64,000 nt of DNA from Semisulcospira habei (taxonomy: Eukaryota; Mollusca; Gastropoda; Semisulcospiridae). A program made the position numbers and the translations under genes. The stretch is taken from NCBI GenBank assembly GCA_036245525.1, contig BTPG01000007.1, positions 167,140,421 through 167,204,420 on the forward strand, in the 5' to 3' direction. This document shows positions 43,981 to 55,664 of this stretch, piece after piece; the first letter of the stretch is position 1, and every line of letters begins with the position of its first letter. The notes beneath the pieces are model-generated. The model did not search any database, was not told the origin of the DNA, and saw nothing but the letters and a program-made list of their open reading frames with translations.

Positions 43981-46406
43981 TAATAATAATTACGGTATTT
44001 GTAATGCGCTTATCTTATAATAATTATAACTCTAAACGCGCACTCACAACTCGCGCACGCATGCGCACGCTTTAGACAATGACTCACGTACCACAAATAG
44101 TGAAAAACATTACGACGGTCAGCTTGCGGTGGGGAGTGTGGTGATATAGTGCTAGAACTGTTGAAAGAGGTGAGTTTTGAGGGCGGACTGGAAGGAAGAG
44201 AGAGAGTGTTTCTGACGAAGAGAGAGTGGGAGAGTGTTCCAGGTGGATGAATCGTAGACGGAGGAGCGGGGACCGAAAGTGTTGAGTTTGGTGCGAGGGA
44301 CGTGGAGGCGGAGAGGGTCGGAGGCAGAGCGGAGGGAGCGGGAAGGTGTGTAGGGGTGAAGTAAGTTGGAGAGATAGGCAGGAGCGCAGTTGTTCAGGGA
44401 TTTGTAGCAGAGAGACAGAATTTTGTATTGGATGCGTTGGGGGATGGGGAGCCAGTGAAGGAGTTTGAGCAGGGGTGTGATGTGGTCGGATTTTTTCTTT
44501 CTGAGGACGAGGCGGGCAGCATTGTTCTGGACGCGTTGGAGAGTGAAAGTGGTGGAGTGAGGGAGGCTGGAAAGGAGAGAGTTGCAGTAGTCGATGCGAG
44601 ATAAGATGAGAGACACAGCAAGTTTGGTGGCAGCTTCGGTAGTGAGGTATTTTCTGATCTGATTGATTCTGCGGAGGTGGAAATAACATGCCTGGGCCGT
44701 GGCGGAGACGAAGCTGGTCATGGACAGAGAGGAATCGAGGATAACGCTGAGGTTCTTGGCCGAGTCAGAGAGGGAGATGGGGGTGCTATCGAGTTGAAGG
44801 TGGAGAGAGGGAGGGAGCTGGGAGAGTTTCTGGCAAGTGCCTACCAGCATGGCTTCCGTTTTGTCGTCGTTCAGTTTAAGCTTGTTTGCTGTCATCCAGT
44901 TTTTCACGTCTTCGTAGCAGTCAGCCGTGCGAGTCAGTAGTGACTGAGTGTTGTCGAGTTTGTCTTTGTCTAGCAGCTGTGAGTCGTAAGCGTAGAGGTG
45001 GTGGTGTATGCGGTGAGACTGGATGATGTTGGACAGGGGAGAGGTGTAGAGTGTGAAAAGGACCGGGCCCAGGACGGACCCCTGTGGAACTCCGCAGGAG
45101 AGCGTGACTGGGTTGGAAGAGACGCCGTTGGTGGTGACGGACTGCTGTCTGTCGGAGAGGTAGGAGAGAAACCAGGAGTGAGCAGAGTCGGTGATGCCGA
45201 AGGAGTGGTGGAGTCGGTGGAGAAGGATAGAGTGGTCAATAGTGTCAAAGGCGGCAGAGAGATCGAGTAGTGTAAGAAGAGAGATGTTGCCCGAGTCGGT
45301 GGAGAGAAGCAGATCGTTTAAGATATGTAGAAGGGCTGTTTCAGTGCTGTGATGTTTGCGATAGGCAGACTGGAATTGACTGAGGAGGTTGTTGTCGGTG
45401 AGGTGGAGGTTGAGCTGGTTGAGAACAACCTTCTCAAGAAGCTTGGACAGGAAAGAGATTGGAGACTGGGCGATAGTTCTTGAGTTCGTTTGGGTCGAGG
45501 TTGTGTTTTTTTGAGGAGAGGACGGACGATGGCGGACTTGAAGATATTGGGGACGGAGCAGTTTTCTAGAGATGAGTTGATGATGTCGGTTATGAAAGGC
45601 AGAGGTTTTGGAAGCCGTCACGGTAGAGAGAAGCTTGGAGGGGGTCTAGTTCGCAGGTTTTGAAGGGCATGGACTTTATGGTCTTGAGGACTTCATCCTG
45701 AGAGACGGGGCGGAAGGACGAGAGGGAAGTGCCGGAAAAGGTGGGGTCGGGAGGGCAAGGCGGAGAAGGCAGAGTGTCGAGTGTGTTGCGCAGAGTTTGG
45801 ATTTTGTCCGAAAAATAGGTAGAAAAGCGGACGGGAGTTCTTCTTTGCTGTGTGTGTTGGGGAGAGGAGAGTCTTTAGAAGTGCCTAGGAGTGTGTTCAT
45901 GGTGGCGTAGAGGGTTTTGGAAGAAGTGGATTCCAGGATTTGGTTTTGAAGGTGTTTGCGTTTAGAGTAGGAGATCATTTTGCAGACTTTGGATCTAGTT
46001 GTTTGGACGATCTGTCTGTGAACGGTGAGGTCAGATGAGCGCCAGCGGCGTTCCGCTTGTCGGCGCTCGCGCTTGGCCTCATCTATGTCGTCAGTGAGCC
46101 AGGGGGAGGGGAGTCGGTTGGGTATGGAGCAGGTGGTGACAGGGGCATGGGTGTCTAGAAGTTTTCGAAGGGAGGAATCGAAATGGGATGCAAGATCAGG
46201 AGAGGGGGCGGGGTCCAAGAAAAGGTCGACAGCTTCATCAAAGAAGCTGTCGCGGTTGACAGATTTTAGTTTGCGACGAGCGACAATGAGCTTGGTTTTT
46301 TTCGGGGGAGGTACATTGAGGGAGATGAGAATAGCGAGGTGGTCAGAGGGAAGCACAGAGGAGGTGTCAGAGTCGAGAAAGAGTTGAGAATAGAAAACAA
46401 AAGACA
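43905..46406 (-). mobile_element. L2/CR1-like LINE with near-complete RT, catalytic motif mutated
   Basis: On the minus strand, 46407 to ~45676 covers the end of the endonuclease (LPSDHLAILISLNVPPPKKT) and linker; a frameshift follows. 45621-44152 is one open frame of 489 residues carrying the RT: KLLEKVVLNQL, SAYRKHHSTETAL, motif A LLDLSAAFDTIDHSILLHRL, motif B CGVPQGSVLGPVLF, motif C LYAYDSQLL, then KNWMTANKLKLNDDKTEAML and the C-terminus HLFQQF. Motif C should be YADD, so the second Asp-bearing position is Tyr (GAC to TAC) and the enzyme should be inactive. 3' UTR with TTACGGTATTTGTAATGCGC, tail (TAA)n at 43905-43985. The 5' truncation point abuts D4. Confidence 0.9.
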
Positions 46407-46461
46407 TTAATCATTCGAAACGTGCCGCCTATCCGGAGGCGGCACGTCTCGAATGAGTTAA
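46407..46461. mobile_element. Family D element D4, centre deleted
   Basis: A 55 bp element, TTAATCATTCGAAACGTGCC to CACGTCTCGAATGAGTTAA. The stem goes from GCCGCC straight to TATCCGGAGGCGGC; the ~25 bp around the CGCGGCTTATGCCGCG apex is missing. Confidence 0.85.
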
Positions 46462-47262
46462 GTCCATTTTTGTGAAAAGAGAGACTGTATTCCCCCTTCA
46501 CACAGCACTGATAAGGAGCCAAAGAAGGGGCAGGGAAGAGGTGGAGGTCTTCCGACATGCCCCACTTTCCTCTATAACGGTTTCTATTGATATCCGCGTC
46601 TAATGCTAGTCCTTACATTACAGTTTAGAATTACACGAACTCTTACAGCCGCATACATCTGCACCAGACATAGATCTCAATCAGCCCCCGCCGATAGCGG
46701 CGGCTCATGAGGATCTATGCTTCATGCTTGCCCTTTTTTCGTGAGGGGCTCATCCATTATTGCCAGTGGCCACAGGTGGGGATTTTTAAACACAAGTAAA
46801 TCCAATGATTAAAACAACAACACAATCCGGGCCATAGGAACACCGATACAAGCACTGATGCAGACGATGGGAGAGGTATAGATCCTCATAAGCCCCCGCC
46901 TTTGCGGGGACTCTTGAGGATCTATGTCTCTTGCTGTGTTATTTTTTATCTCAAGAAGATGAGAAGTTTAGAATGTAATTCAACAACGTTTTTGTATTTG
47001 TGTTACGATTTGCGCAGTTGAAGGCTTCAGCTTGGATTAAATGACGCTGTGCACGCGAGTGGGAGGAGAGTGTTAGCGGAATGGCCCAAGAGGTTCTCCA
47101 ACCTTCAAACTGTTTAACAACGACACCGTTTTTTGTGTCTAGGGTGACATTTTAAAATGACTTGGCACACACACGCACACAAACACTGCATACGATCACA
47201 CATACACACGCACATACACACACACACACAGACACACACACACGCACATACACACACACACA

Positions 47263-47353
<91 letters not shown>

Positions 47354-47468
47354 GACTAGCGTGAGTTATGACTAGGCTTGAACTTATCTGGCTGTGCTGT
47401 GAATAAAAAGACAGGAAGTCCTTTTGCGAAAACCGATATTTTCATTGTAATACAAACAAACAAACAAA

Positions 47469-47503
<35 letters not shown>

Positions 47504-47740
47504 GCGCACACGCACACACTGTAGTACAATTATTAAAAAATCTCGCTTGTCACAAAATGGTCTTACCGACTTTTGCCGTGACAGGACAGCTATAAGTCCC
47601 CCCCCCCCCCCATCCCCTACCCCGCCTCAATCCACACACATACATCCCCACCCCCATCCCCATCCCCACCCCCTGCCACGCTGACGACCTCTACGGACCG
47701 GCCGCTTACAAACTTTTGTCCGCCAGTGCGGGCGTCATCA
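46462..47740. repeat. Two decayed family C hairpins and CA microsatellites
   Basis: Hairpins at 46664-46733 (CCAGACATAGATCTCAATCA, apex CCCGCCGATAGCGGCGG) and 46866-46934 (GAGAGGTATAGATCCTC, apex CCCCCGCCTTTGCGGGG). CA arrays at 47163-47350 and 47472-47512. C-rich tracts at 47599-47680. No gene. Confidence 0.75.
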
Positions 47741-47743
47741 AAT

Positions 47744-47858
47744 CTAACCCTTTGGGTGTCGGTAGCGGTTTTTGTCGCGATGATTCCTACAGGACGTCAG
47801 GATGTTGTTATTCCTGCAGGAATCATCGCGACTAAAACCGCTATCGACAGACAAAGGG

Positions 47859-47862
<4 letters not shown>
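47744..47862. mobile_element. Family E element E2, enlarged apex
   Basis: CTAACCCTTTGGGTGTCGG to CGACAGACAAAGGGTTAA, 119 bp. The inner stem GGTTTTTGTCGCGATGATTC / GAATCATCGCGACTAAAACC carries an extra ~30 bp in the loop. It abuts the (GA)n at the 3' end of the I-like LINE. Confidence 0.85.

Positions 47863-47907
<45 letters not shown>
47863..47907. repeat. (GA)n array at LINE 3' end
   Basis: About 20 GA units. A second GA array (about 54701-54725) lies at the 5' end of the same LINE. Confidence 0.9.
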
Positions 47908-47909
<2 letters not shown>

Positions 47910-48093
47910 ATTATTGGTGTTTAACGCCGAGCAGGCGACTAAGGCCATCTCACGGCGGGATGGGTAGACTAAAAGCAAGGTCTTAAAGACAAGATGTAAG
48001 TATAGCTTAAAAATATGGCAGGCTAAAATGTCGCACGAGTCTTTAAAAGAAACTCACAAACCAGATAGTACGTTAGAGTACTTTAAGAGTTTG

Positions 48094-48236
48094 AGGGTGG
48101 AGTGATGTTTTGCAGAGATTCCGAAACTTTGTCCAGGTCCATTCCGGCCGCCTGCAGATGAGGTCGGACACGGAAGGAAAGTGGACGGACAGCTCCCGGA
48201 TGGGCATCGTAAATCTCTGCAAACGACGGGTTAAGA
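48094..48236 (-). repeat. Second copy of an ORF2 segment in the LINE 3' region
   Basis: Nearly identical to 49256-49394 apart from a short indel (about 4 bases, near 48201). Translated on the minus strand both read FAEIYDAH...AVRPLSFRVRPHLQA. This copy lies downstream of the ORF2 stop and is bracketed by TAAGAGTTTGAGG at 48083-48095 and 48232-48244. Confidence 0.85.
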
Positions 48237-48329
48237 GTTTGAGGAGAATCTTGATATTTGAGTACTTTAAAAGAAACGTCTACAGACTCTCAAAAAGGGC
48301 AAAATAAAGAAATTCACATAGTCTATGAA

Positions 48330-51300
48330 TGCTTAGATCTTGTTTAAAATATTGCAATCTCTCAAGAAATTGAAGATTTTGTCCGGGGGAACATCCCGGA
48401 ACAAAACCTTCAAGGAGTCTGCTGTGAAGCGTTTATATATGGTGTCAGATCGGCACAAAGCAGCAAAAAGTGTCGAACAGAAAAATGCTCGTCACTGGCA
48501 AAACACCATGGACGCTCATCCTGTTTTAGTTAGTAAGAGTGCGTAACATACGTGTGCCCGATGTGGAGCCGAATAAGGACAGTCTCCTCACGGCGGCTGC
48601 CGCAGCGATGAGGTAGACTGTCGGACACTGTAGGAAGAGCCTCATGAAGCTTGTTCCCTTCCTCTTTGTCCCACTCGGACTGCCACTCGCGGGCTATGTA
48701 CGCACTAATCACAGGTTTAAAATCACTATGAACAGTCTGTGTGTCAGGGACAGGGTCATTGCGGGCACTGTTGGCAGCAGAATCTGCGATCCTGTTGCCT
48801 TCGATGCCCACATGCCCTGGGACCCAAATAAAAATGATGTCATAATATTCCTTCATCAAGTCCGCGTAAAGCTCTCTAATCTGCACCAGCAGTGGATGGT
48901 CTGTTCCCGCGCCCTGAAGGGCCCGCAGGGCAGAAAGAGAGTCAGACAGAATCAGGAAGTTCCTTTCCCGAGACTGATAGGCATGCTTGAGTGCCAGCAG
49001 AATTGCCTGCAGTTCTGCAGTAAATACAGAGGAATGGTCAGCGAGGCGGAGCTTAAATGGGCGTCTAGGATGGCGAGACGACACTGCAGCCGCAGCCACT
49101 CTTCCATCCTCAGACTTTGACCCATCCGTATAAAGACGACAATAGCCAGGAAAACTTGAAAGGAGTTCATTGAGGCTCTGTTGGTATATGGACGGTGGAG
49201 TACAGTCCTTCTTGTGGGCGGTCAAGTCCAGCAAGATGTCAAGAACTGATTAGCCAGGGTGGAGTGATGTTTTGCAGAGATTCCGAAACTTTGTCCAGGT
49301 CCATTCCGGCCGCCTGCAGATGAGGTCGGACACGGAAGGAAAGTGGACGGACAGCTCAATGGGCATCGTAAATCTCTGCAAACGACGGGTTAAAAACACA
49401 ATCATAGGCAGGGGTGTAGGGGGCTCTGGATAGAGGTAGTACCTTTGCTGTTCGGCAGCTGCGTCCTACATAGGACGGACGGACATCACTGGTCCTCATC
49501 CATCTCCTTAATCTCTCACGTGCTGGCTCCAAGCGACACACCCTGGCAAACCACCTCAGCTGGTGGGCTAAACCACGTGAGGGGGTGGTGTTCACATTGT
49601 ACCACTAGGCGGATGAGCTGTTTCTGACAGCCAACGGCTAGAGGATGGAGGAGATCAGGTTGGATCCAACGGCCAAATGTGGGGGAGTAAACCCTTCAAA
49701 TCAGGAGTGGAGCCCCGAAGGCAGACAGCTGCCTGTATTCACGCACTGTTCTGGCAGCTCCTGCAGCCAAACTGATGCCAAACGTACTGCTTTGCATTCC
49801 TTTGGATACATCAGCGAGGCCGAGAGGGGGATCTTGACGACTGGGCATCCCAGGATCTCCATACACTTCGCCCAGGCTTGCGCACTGGCTTGCGCACTGG
49901 AGAGGTCACTCCAGTGACTGACCCAGCAAGCGCATACTCCATTATCTTCCGAGACAGGATGCCGAAATCATAGGCAGGATTGTCTGGATGGGCCTTCAGC
50001 CTCAGAACGTAGCTAAGCATGAGGCGGATGCGGCGGAGCTTAAGAGAAGGCTTCCCTGCCTCGGCATACAGACTAGGAACTGGAGATGTCCTGAAGGCCC
50101 CCAGACATATGCGCAGACCTTGATGGTGGATTGTGTTCAGACGCTGTAGAACAGACTTGGAAGCCGAGCCATATACCACAGAACCGTAATCCATTTTGGA
50201 CCGAACAAGGGCCCAGTACAGTCGAAGTAAGACAATGCGGTCTGCACCCCAGTCAGTACGACCAACGACACGAAGAACGTCGAGGGCCTTCTGACAAGAG
50301 GTTCTAAGGTAAGTAATATGTTTGCAGAAGGTCAGTCTTTTGTCAAAGATGACCCCCAGAAACTTTGCCTCTTCGGCCACCTTAATTGGCACTCCAGCAA
50401 TGCTCAGGCTAGGTTCTGGGGAAACAAATTCGTCTGGTTAGTAAAATGCACACAGGCTGTCTTGGAGGGCGAGAATCTGAATCCGTTGAGAGACACCCAC
50501 CCCTGGATGTGATGAACGCACAGTTGCAAGCGCCTCTCAAGGTACGCAAGCCCTCGACCTCGTGCACACAAAGCAAAGTCGTCCACAAACAAAGAGCATT
50601 CAGAATCATCCTTGACGGCCTTTACAATGTTATTAATTTTAATATGCTAAATAAAACAGGAGATAAAATGCTGCCCTGCGGGACACCCATCTCCTGTTCA
50701 AAGGAGTTGGACAGGATGGAGCCCACACGCACATGGAACGACCGGTTAGACCAAAAATTGTGAATACAAACGGGCAGGTGCCCTTTAAAACCCATGTCCG
50801 ACATATCAGACATTATACCATACTTCCAGGTAGTGTCAAACGCCTTCTCAAGATCGAAGAAAATTGCATCGACATGCTGCTTGTTGACAAAAGCATCTCG
50901 GATAAACGACTCAAAGCAGACTAGATGGTCAGTTGTGCTACGGAAGCGCCGGAAACCGCACTGGAGGTCTGTGATGAGACCTTGTGACTCAAGATGCCAC
51001 ACCAGGCAGGCGTTGACCAAGCGTTCCATAGTTTTGCATAAACATAAAGTCAAAGCGATTGGCCGGTAGTTGCCCGGGTCGGAAGGATCCTTACCCGGCT
51101 TGGGGATTGGCACAACCACAGCCTGACGCCAAGATGGCGGAAAATGACTAGTTATCCAGATATGGTTAAAGGCCTTGTGAAGTACAAGGAGTGAATCCTC
51201 AGGCAGATGTGTTAGGAGCTGATAGTGGATGGTATCTAATCCAGCAGCAGAGTCAGTACATTTGTGCATGGCTTGCTGCAATTCTGAAAACGTAAAAAGG

Positions 51301-52600
51301 GCATTATAGTCTTCCGAGTTATCCGATATAAAATCACAAGTACAAGACACTCGCTTCTTCTTCTTCTCTCTCTGGAAGATAGGTGAATAATGCTCTGTTG
51401 AAGAATTATGGGCAATGGTGGAGGCAAGCAAATTGGCCACAGCCTTTTTATCCGTGACCAAACTGGCACCATCTCAAAGATGGCCAACAGAAGCCGAGCC
51501 ACCCCCGCCCCTAATTCTTCGAACAGCCTTCCAGACTTTTTGGGATGGAGTCCTAGAAGATAAAGATGAGACGAAGCGTCTCCAGGAAGCACGGCGTTCA
51601 CGTTTTAAAATGTAACGGGCACCGCCCGCTGTCTTTTAAATGTTAAAATATTCGCTTGCGACGGATTACGGAAAGCACGTCGCTGAGCAGATCTGAGCAT
51701 TTTTTGGGCCTTGCGGCACTCTTCATTGAACCATGGTACTCTCGGCTTCCGAGGGAGTGATGTGGCAGTTCTAGGGATGGTTTCACCTGCTACGTCCAAC
51801 AAAATAGAAGTAAAACAAGAAACAGGTTCTTCAGCTGACATGACCATCTTCTCTGTAAGACGAGACTGACAAAGGGAGGCGAACAGAGGCCAGTTAGCTT
51901 TCTTAAGATTCCAGCGCCCCGCTGGCGAATCCTCCTCAAAGCTGACCGATGACAGGACTACTGGGAAGTGGTCACTACCACACAGATCGTCGTGAATTTT
52001 CCAGTCAAAGTCCAGCATGAGAGAAGGATCACACACAGTGAGGTCTAGAACAGAACTAGATCCTGAACCTGGGTTAGAGTACGTAGGTGAGCCATCGTTA
52101 AAGACACATAGGTTAAGGTGAGAAAAAACATCTTCTAACATCTGACCTCTGCCGTCATAGTGGTCACTACCCGAAAGGTGAGCGTGACAGCTAAAATCCC
52201 CCATGAGAATAAAGGGAGGGGACAGTTGATCTACTAAGTTAAAAATATCATTACTACAGACCCGCAGGGATGGTGGCAGGTAAACACTGCATATGGTTAT
52301 GGTCTTCTTCAAGGTGACCCGAGCTGCGACAGCCTGAAGACAGGTGTCGATGCTAACGGGGCTACATAAAATTTAGCTACTAATGAAAAGAGCCACTCCA
52401 CCCGAGCGCCTCTCCGAATCAGAGCCTTTATGTATAACGTTAAAACAATTAAAGGACACAGAGTCAGAAGTCTTCAGGTAAGTCTCCTGAAGAGAGATTA
52501 CTGAGGGGTTATAGAACTTGACTAAAAGACGTAATTCCTCAAAGTTAGGTTGAAAACCATGATAATTTCACTGAAGCAGAGAGTACATAATTATGTCTTA
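48330..52600 (-). pseudogene. I-like LINE ORF2: endonuclease, reverse transcriptase, RNase H
   Basis: Target-primed reverse transcription protein. Endonuclease: NPSVISLQETYLKTSD (catalytic Glu), FILMGDFSCHAHLSGSDHYD, SVLDLTVCDPSLML, CGSDHFPVVLS. A TGA replaces the expected Trp near the start (LQ-stop-NYHGFQPNFEEL) and a TAA follows SS. RT: WRQAVVVPIPKPGKDPSDPG, NYRPIALT, motif A IFFDLEKAFDTTW, motif B MGVPQGSILSPVLFSI, a frameshift near 50640, motif C LFVDDFALC, then FLGVIFDKRLTF. RNase H: LYTDGSKSEDGRVAAAAVSS, FTAELQAILLAL, FLILSDSLSALRAL, IWVPGHVGIEGNRIADSAA, so all four catalytic-type acidic/His positions are present. The RT to RNase H linker (about 49800-49250) is badly frameshifted. The C-terminus IFNFLRDCNILNKI ends near 48330. 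Confidence 0.88.
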
Positions 52601-52629
52601 TCTGGGGGTGAAGAGTTCATCCCCCCCCC

Positions 52630-54019
52630 CCTTTCCTTTGCCGTGGAAGGAGTTGAAGAAACAGAGGGGGGCTGGCTCCCGGGCCTCCTCTGGTTCTTCG
52701 GAGATGAAGGGGGTGGAGCGGCCGCAGAATCAGCAACGACAACTTCCACTCCCTCCATCCGCTCCTCCAATACAGCATATTTGTTTTGAAGGGGGACATC
52801 AGTGTTCCCCTTCTGGGCCCGCGCTCACAGCGGTCCCATAGATTTCTTAGACTTCTGGTCCTGGGCAGTGTTCCTGCCGCTAGAGTTAGCGGACTTAAAA
52901 GGCTGACCAGAGCCAGAAGCCTTTGGATTTGACAAACTAACAGGTTTGGGTGGGGGCTGAGGTTTAAGGGCAACAGAAGGCGGCACTACCGGACCGGCAG
53001 TGTCCGCCTTCTGCGTTCCCTGGCTCCTCGTCACCACCGGAGGAGGGTTACTCTCCATGGGCGAGAGGAGCCGAGGCTCCGCCCCCAACCAAGAAGTTGG
53101 GGTTTGTCATGAGAAGTCTTTGGTGGGGCGCTTGCCTGCCACCGCTGCACTGAAAGTATACACAGAGGTGTTAGAGGTTGGGGCAGCCGCAGCTGTACCA
53201 GGGCCTTCAACCAGTTTTTTGGCATCCAGAAAGGACAGCCCCTTCTCCACACGCACCTGCTGAATCTTGCACTCGGATATCCAACGAGGGCATTTCTTAT
53301 CCGAAGTGATATGCGCCCCCTGGCAATTCACACACTGTGCAGGACTCAGCAGTGTCTGGGCTTAGTGCAACGGGCGCATGATGCCTCTGCCTGGCGGCAT
53401 GTCTTCTGCCCATGGCCATACTTTTGGCACTTAAAGCACCGGAGGGGGAGAGGGACGTACTTCTTCACTTTCAAGGAGTATAGTAGTAACCTCCCCAGTA
53501 GGAGGGGTGGGGGTGCCAAACGTCAGGATGATGGTAGGGAGACGGATCTCCCCCACCACCTCGCTTGGAACCGAAGCGCCTGACGTAAGTCACCCCGTGA
53601 GACTTAAGGTTCCGTACAAGTTCATCTTCTGACAGTTCTGCCAAAGCTTGATCTTTGATTACGCCTCTTGACGAATTCATAGTTTTGTGTGGTGTCACCT
53701 CCACTGGAGTGTCTCCGATGGAAGAGAGCCCCAGTAGCCCGCTGGAGTGTGCCCGGGTACGGCACTCTACCAGCAAGTCACCAGACCTGAGGCGCTGGGC
53801 ATCAGGCCTGCCAACACGGCTCCTGAGGGTCTCCGCAACCAGAAAAGGATGTAGCTTGGAAACAGGTTTCTCCTTCACCTTGCTATGGACAATGAGGAAG
53901 CGAGGTCATACGGCCGACGCCTGAGGCGTCGCTTCCTCACAGTCCGAGTCACTGTCATGTTCAATGTCGGTGGCTATGTGCCACTTCTGTGCAAGTTTTT
54001 GTTTTTTTGTTTTTTCCAT
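52630..54019 (-). pseudogene. I-like LINE ORF1: gag-like protein with CCHC zinc knuckle
   Basis: RNA-binding protein expected to coat LINE RNA. The start at 54019 gives MEKTKKQKLAQKWHIATDIE, then the acidic HDSDSDCEEATPQ, followed by a stop/frameshift. Further on: PVSKLHPFLVAETL and ALAELSEDELVRNLKSHGVT. At about 53435-53390 the knuckle CFKCQKYGHGQKTC fits C-x2-C-x4-H-x4-C. A second Cys-rich segment (CARCTKPRHC) and a CPRW motif (near 53285) follow a frameshift. The C-terminal third is rich in Pro/Ser/Lys. ORF1 is immediately upstream of ORF2, as in I and Jockey group elements. Several frame breaks make it a pseudogene. Confidence 0.82.
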
Positions 54020-54826
54020 ATTATAATAGTAGAGATATTCATCCCCCGGGGGTCCCCGCCCGCCACCGAACCCAACAAGGGAAAGTGCAACTGTCGGCGG
54101 GTCTCCAGCCGACGCACAATGGAGACTGCCCGAAAGATATACTCAAGGGGGTTAGCCCGATTGAACCGTCTGAGCCACCGCCTTCTATCACACTGTTGAA
54201 TGCAGGGGAATACTGGCGTAAAGCACCTAATCAGCAGCTGAGGCTATAGCATGGTGCTCCGTATAGCAACCCGCATGTCAACAGTGGGATAGGGCTCAAA
54301 GTGACAAGAGCCAATTGACTAGGCCGGTACGACTAGCCTCGCGTTTAGGTACTGAGAAGTCAAGGCCAAAGTGGAGTGTTGGCACCAGTGAGCCGCAACC
54401 CAAAGGGAACCTCAGCCACCAGGATCCTCTTCTCCCCCGACACGGGTCTCCAAGCACGGCAAACACTTGGGATCCAAAGGACCAAAAGCTCACGAGTATT
54501 TTTAAGGACCAATCCAGCATGGTAGGACCTGGGTTATCACAGCTCCTCAAAAACAGGACCAGTGAAAAAGACTGAACAACATATCTGCTGACATCAAGTC
54601 CTAATCCTGGACAAGGATGGCACCCCTCTGCTAGCCCACTCAGTCAGTGACTGAGGAGACTACCCACCCACGCCACGTGGAGGCCGGTGCCTAGTGGGCG
54701 AGAGGGAGAGAGAGAGAGAGGGAGATAAACCCAATCTAAAGCAAGAGAATTCTCCACAACTGCTAAGTATTACCTATGCCATAGAATCTGATTTGAGCAA
54801 CCTCTCTTGTGAGAGATCATCTGTCA

Positions 54827-54993
54827 TTAACCCATTCAACCCCGGGACTCTACAGCACGAGATGGATTGATCATGATAATTCAAGGGTAGTGCCAGATGA
54901 GCTTGGCGCCTTCCATCTCCCACAACTGGTACATCAGTCGTTAGGAAGCGCCTCCAAAGTTTGAGAAATGGGACCTTGGGGTAAAAGGATTAA
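54827..54993 (-). mobile_element. Family B element B5, right inner arm deleted
   Basis: TTAACCCATTCAACCCC to GGGGTAAAAGGATTAA. The left arm runs to GATGAGCTTGGCGCC and is followed directly by TTCCATCTCCC, so the returning inner arm is gone. Confidence 0.85.
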
Positions 54994-55091
54994 AGACCAA
55001 TCTAAAGTAAGACAACTCTCCGGGATCACATAACTTATACAGGAAAACCTATCTTGAGCGAACCATCTCATAACAGATCACATTTTTATCT

Positions 55092-55274
55092 TTAACTCCT
55101 TCCCTGCCGCTGTACGTACATTTATATTTCTGAAACGGCCTGGGTTCATTCAGCGACCAATAGCCAGAAGAGGCATAGATCCTCATGAGCCCCCGTAGTC
55201 GCGGGGGCTCATGATGGATCTATGTCTCTTGCAGTTGGATCGTGTGCACTTTTTCCCTGCAGTGAAGGGGTTAA
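55092..55274 (+). mobile_element. Family C element c19 (complete)
   Basis: A 183 bp element, TTAACTCCTTCCCTGCCGC to TGCAGTGAAGGGGTTAA. The hairpin (55168-55233) is AGAGGCATAGATCCTCATGA ... GGATCTATGTCTCTT with apex GCCCCCGTAGTCGCGGGGGC. Confidence 0.88.
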
Positions 55275-55576
55275 AGACTGAAGCCACGTGACTGGTGGTC
55301 TCTTAGTAATGACAGCTGACACTTTGCTCAACTCTTGCGAGAGATCGCCAGTCGTGAAAGACCATTGGTTAGGTGGCTGTAGCCGCCGCTTACAGCCGGA
55401 AGGTCTTTAATGACAGGTGTCACATTTTCCGCTTCGAGACTAGAGTGAGCAAATATCTTTTAAGACCACTTAATTCTTTGCGATAAACAGGTGATTTTTC
55501 AGCGCAGGTTTTACTGTACTTACCAATACCAAGTACTTAAAATACCAACTTTAGACACTGGCGAGTCATGCCGCCA

Positions 55577-55659
55577 TCAACTCTTTGCGTGTTGGTAGCG
55601 GTTTTAGTCGCGATGACAAAATCTGCTACCGACACTCGGACTGACACGCAAAGGGTTAA
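55577..55659. mobile_element. Family E element E3, degenerate
   Basis: TCAACTCTTTGCGTGTTGG to CTGACACGCAAAGGGTTAA. The inner stem is partly lost (GGTTTTAGTCGCGATGAC present on the left only). Confidence 0.75.
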
Positions 55660-55664
55660 GCTAA

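Larger units (their letters stand above)
47908..54700 (-). mobile_element. I-like LINE with RNase H, near full length (6.8 kb), inactive
   Basis: Read on the minus strand: 5' UTR (about 54700-54020), ORF1 (54019 to ~52630), ORF2 (~52600 to ~48330) with endonuclease, reverse transcriptase and RNase H, then a 3' region ending CGCCTGCTCGGCGTTAAACA, CCAATAATCAATC. An RNase H domain after the RT is typical of the I group of non-LTR elements. A truncated sibling tail is at 18143-18211. Stops and frameshifts are scattered, so the copy is dead. A ~140 bp piece of ORF2 is repeated in the 3' region. GA arrays lie at both ends, suggesting insertion into a (GA)n microsatellite; this hides any target duplication. 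Confidence 0.88.
54731..55360 (+). repeat. Three diverged ~100 bp tandem units separated by hairpin elements
   Basis: CCAATCTAAAG-AAGA ... TTGAGC-AACC ... AGAGATCA occurs at 54731-54826 and 55001-55091, with a weaker third copy at about 55276-55360 (GCTCAACTCTTGCGAGAGATC). Unit junctions are TTAA, and the first two junctions are occupied by B5 and c19. Confidence 0.65.

Noticed and set aside
43905..46461. Target-site duplication for the L2-like LINE
   Set aside because: The 3' end is a long (TAA)n array and the 5' end abuts D4, so no unambiguous duplication can be read.
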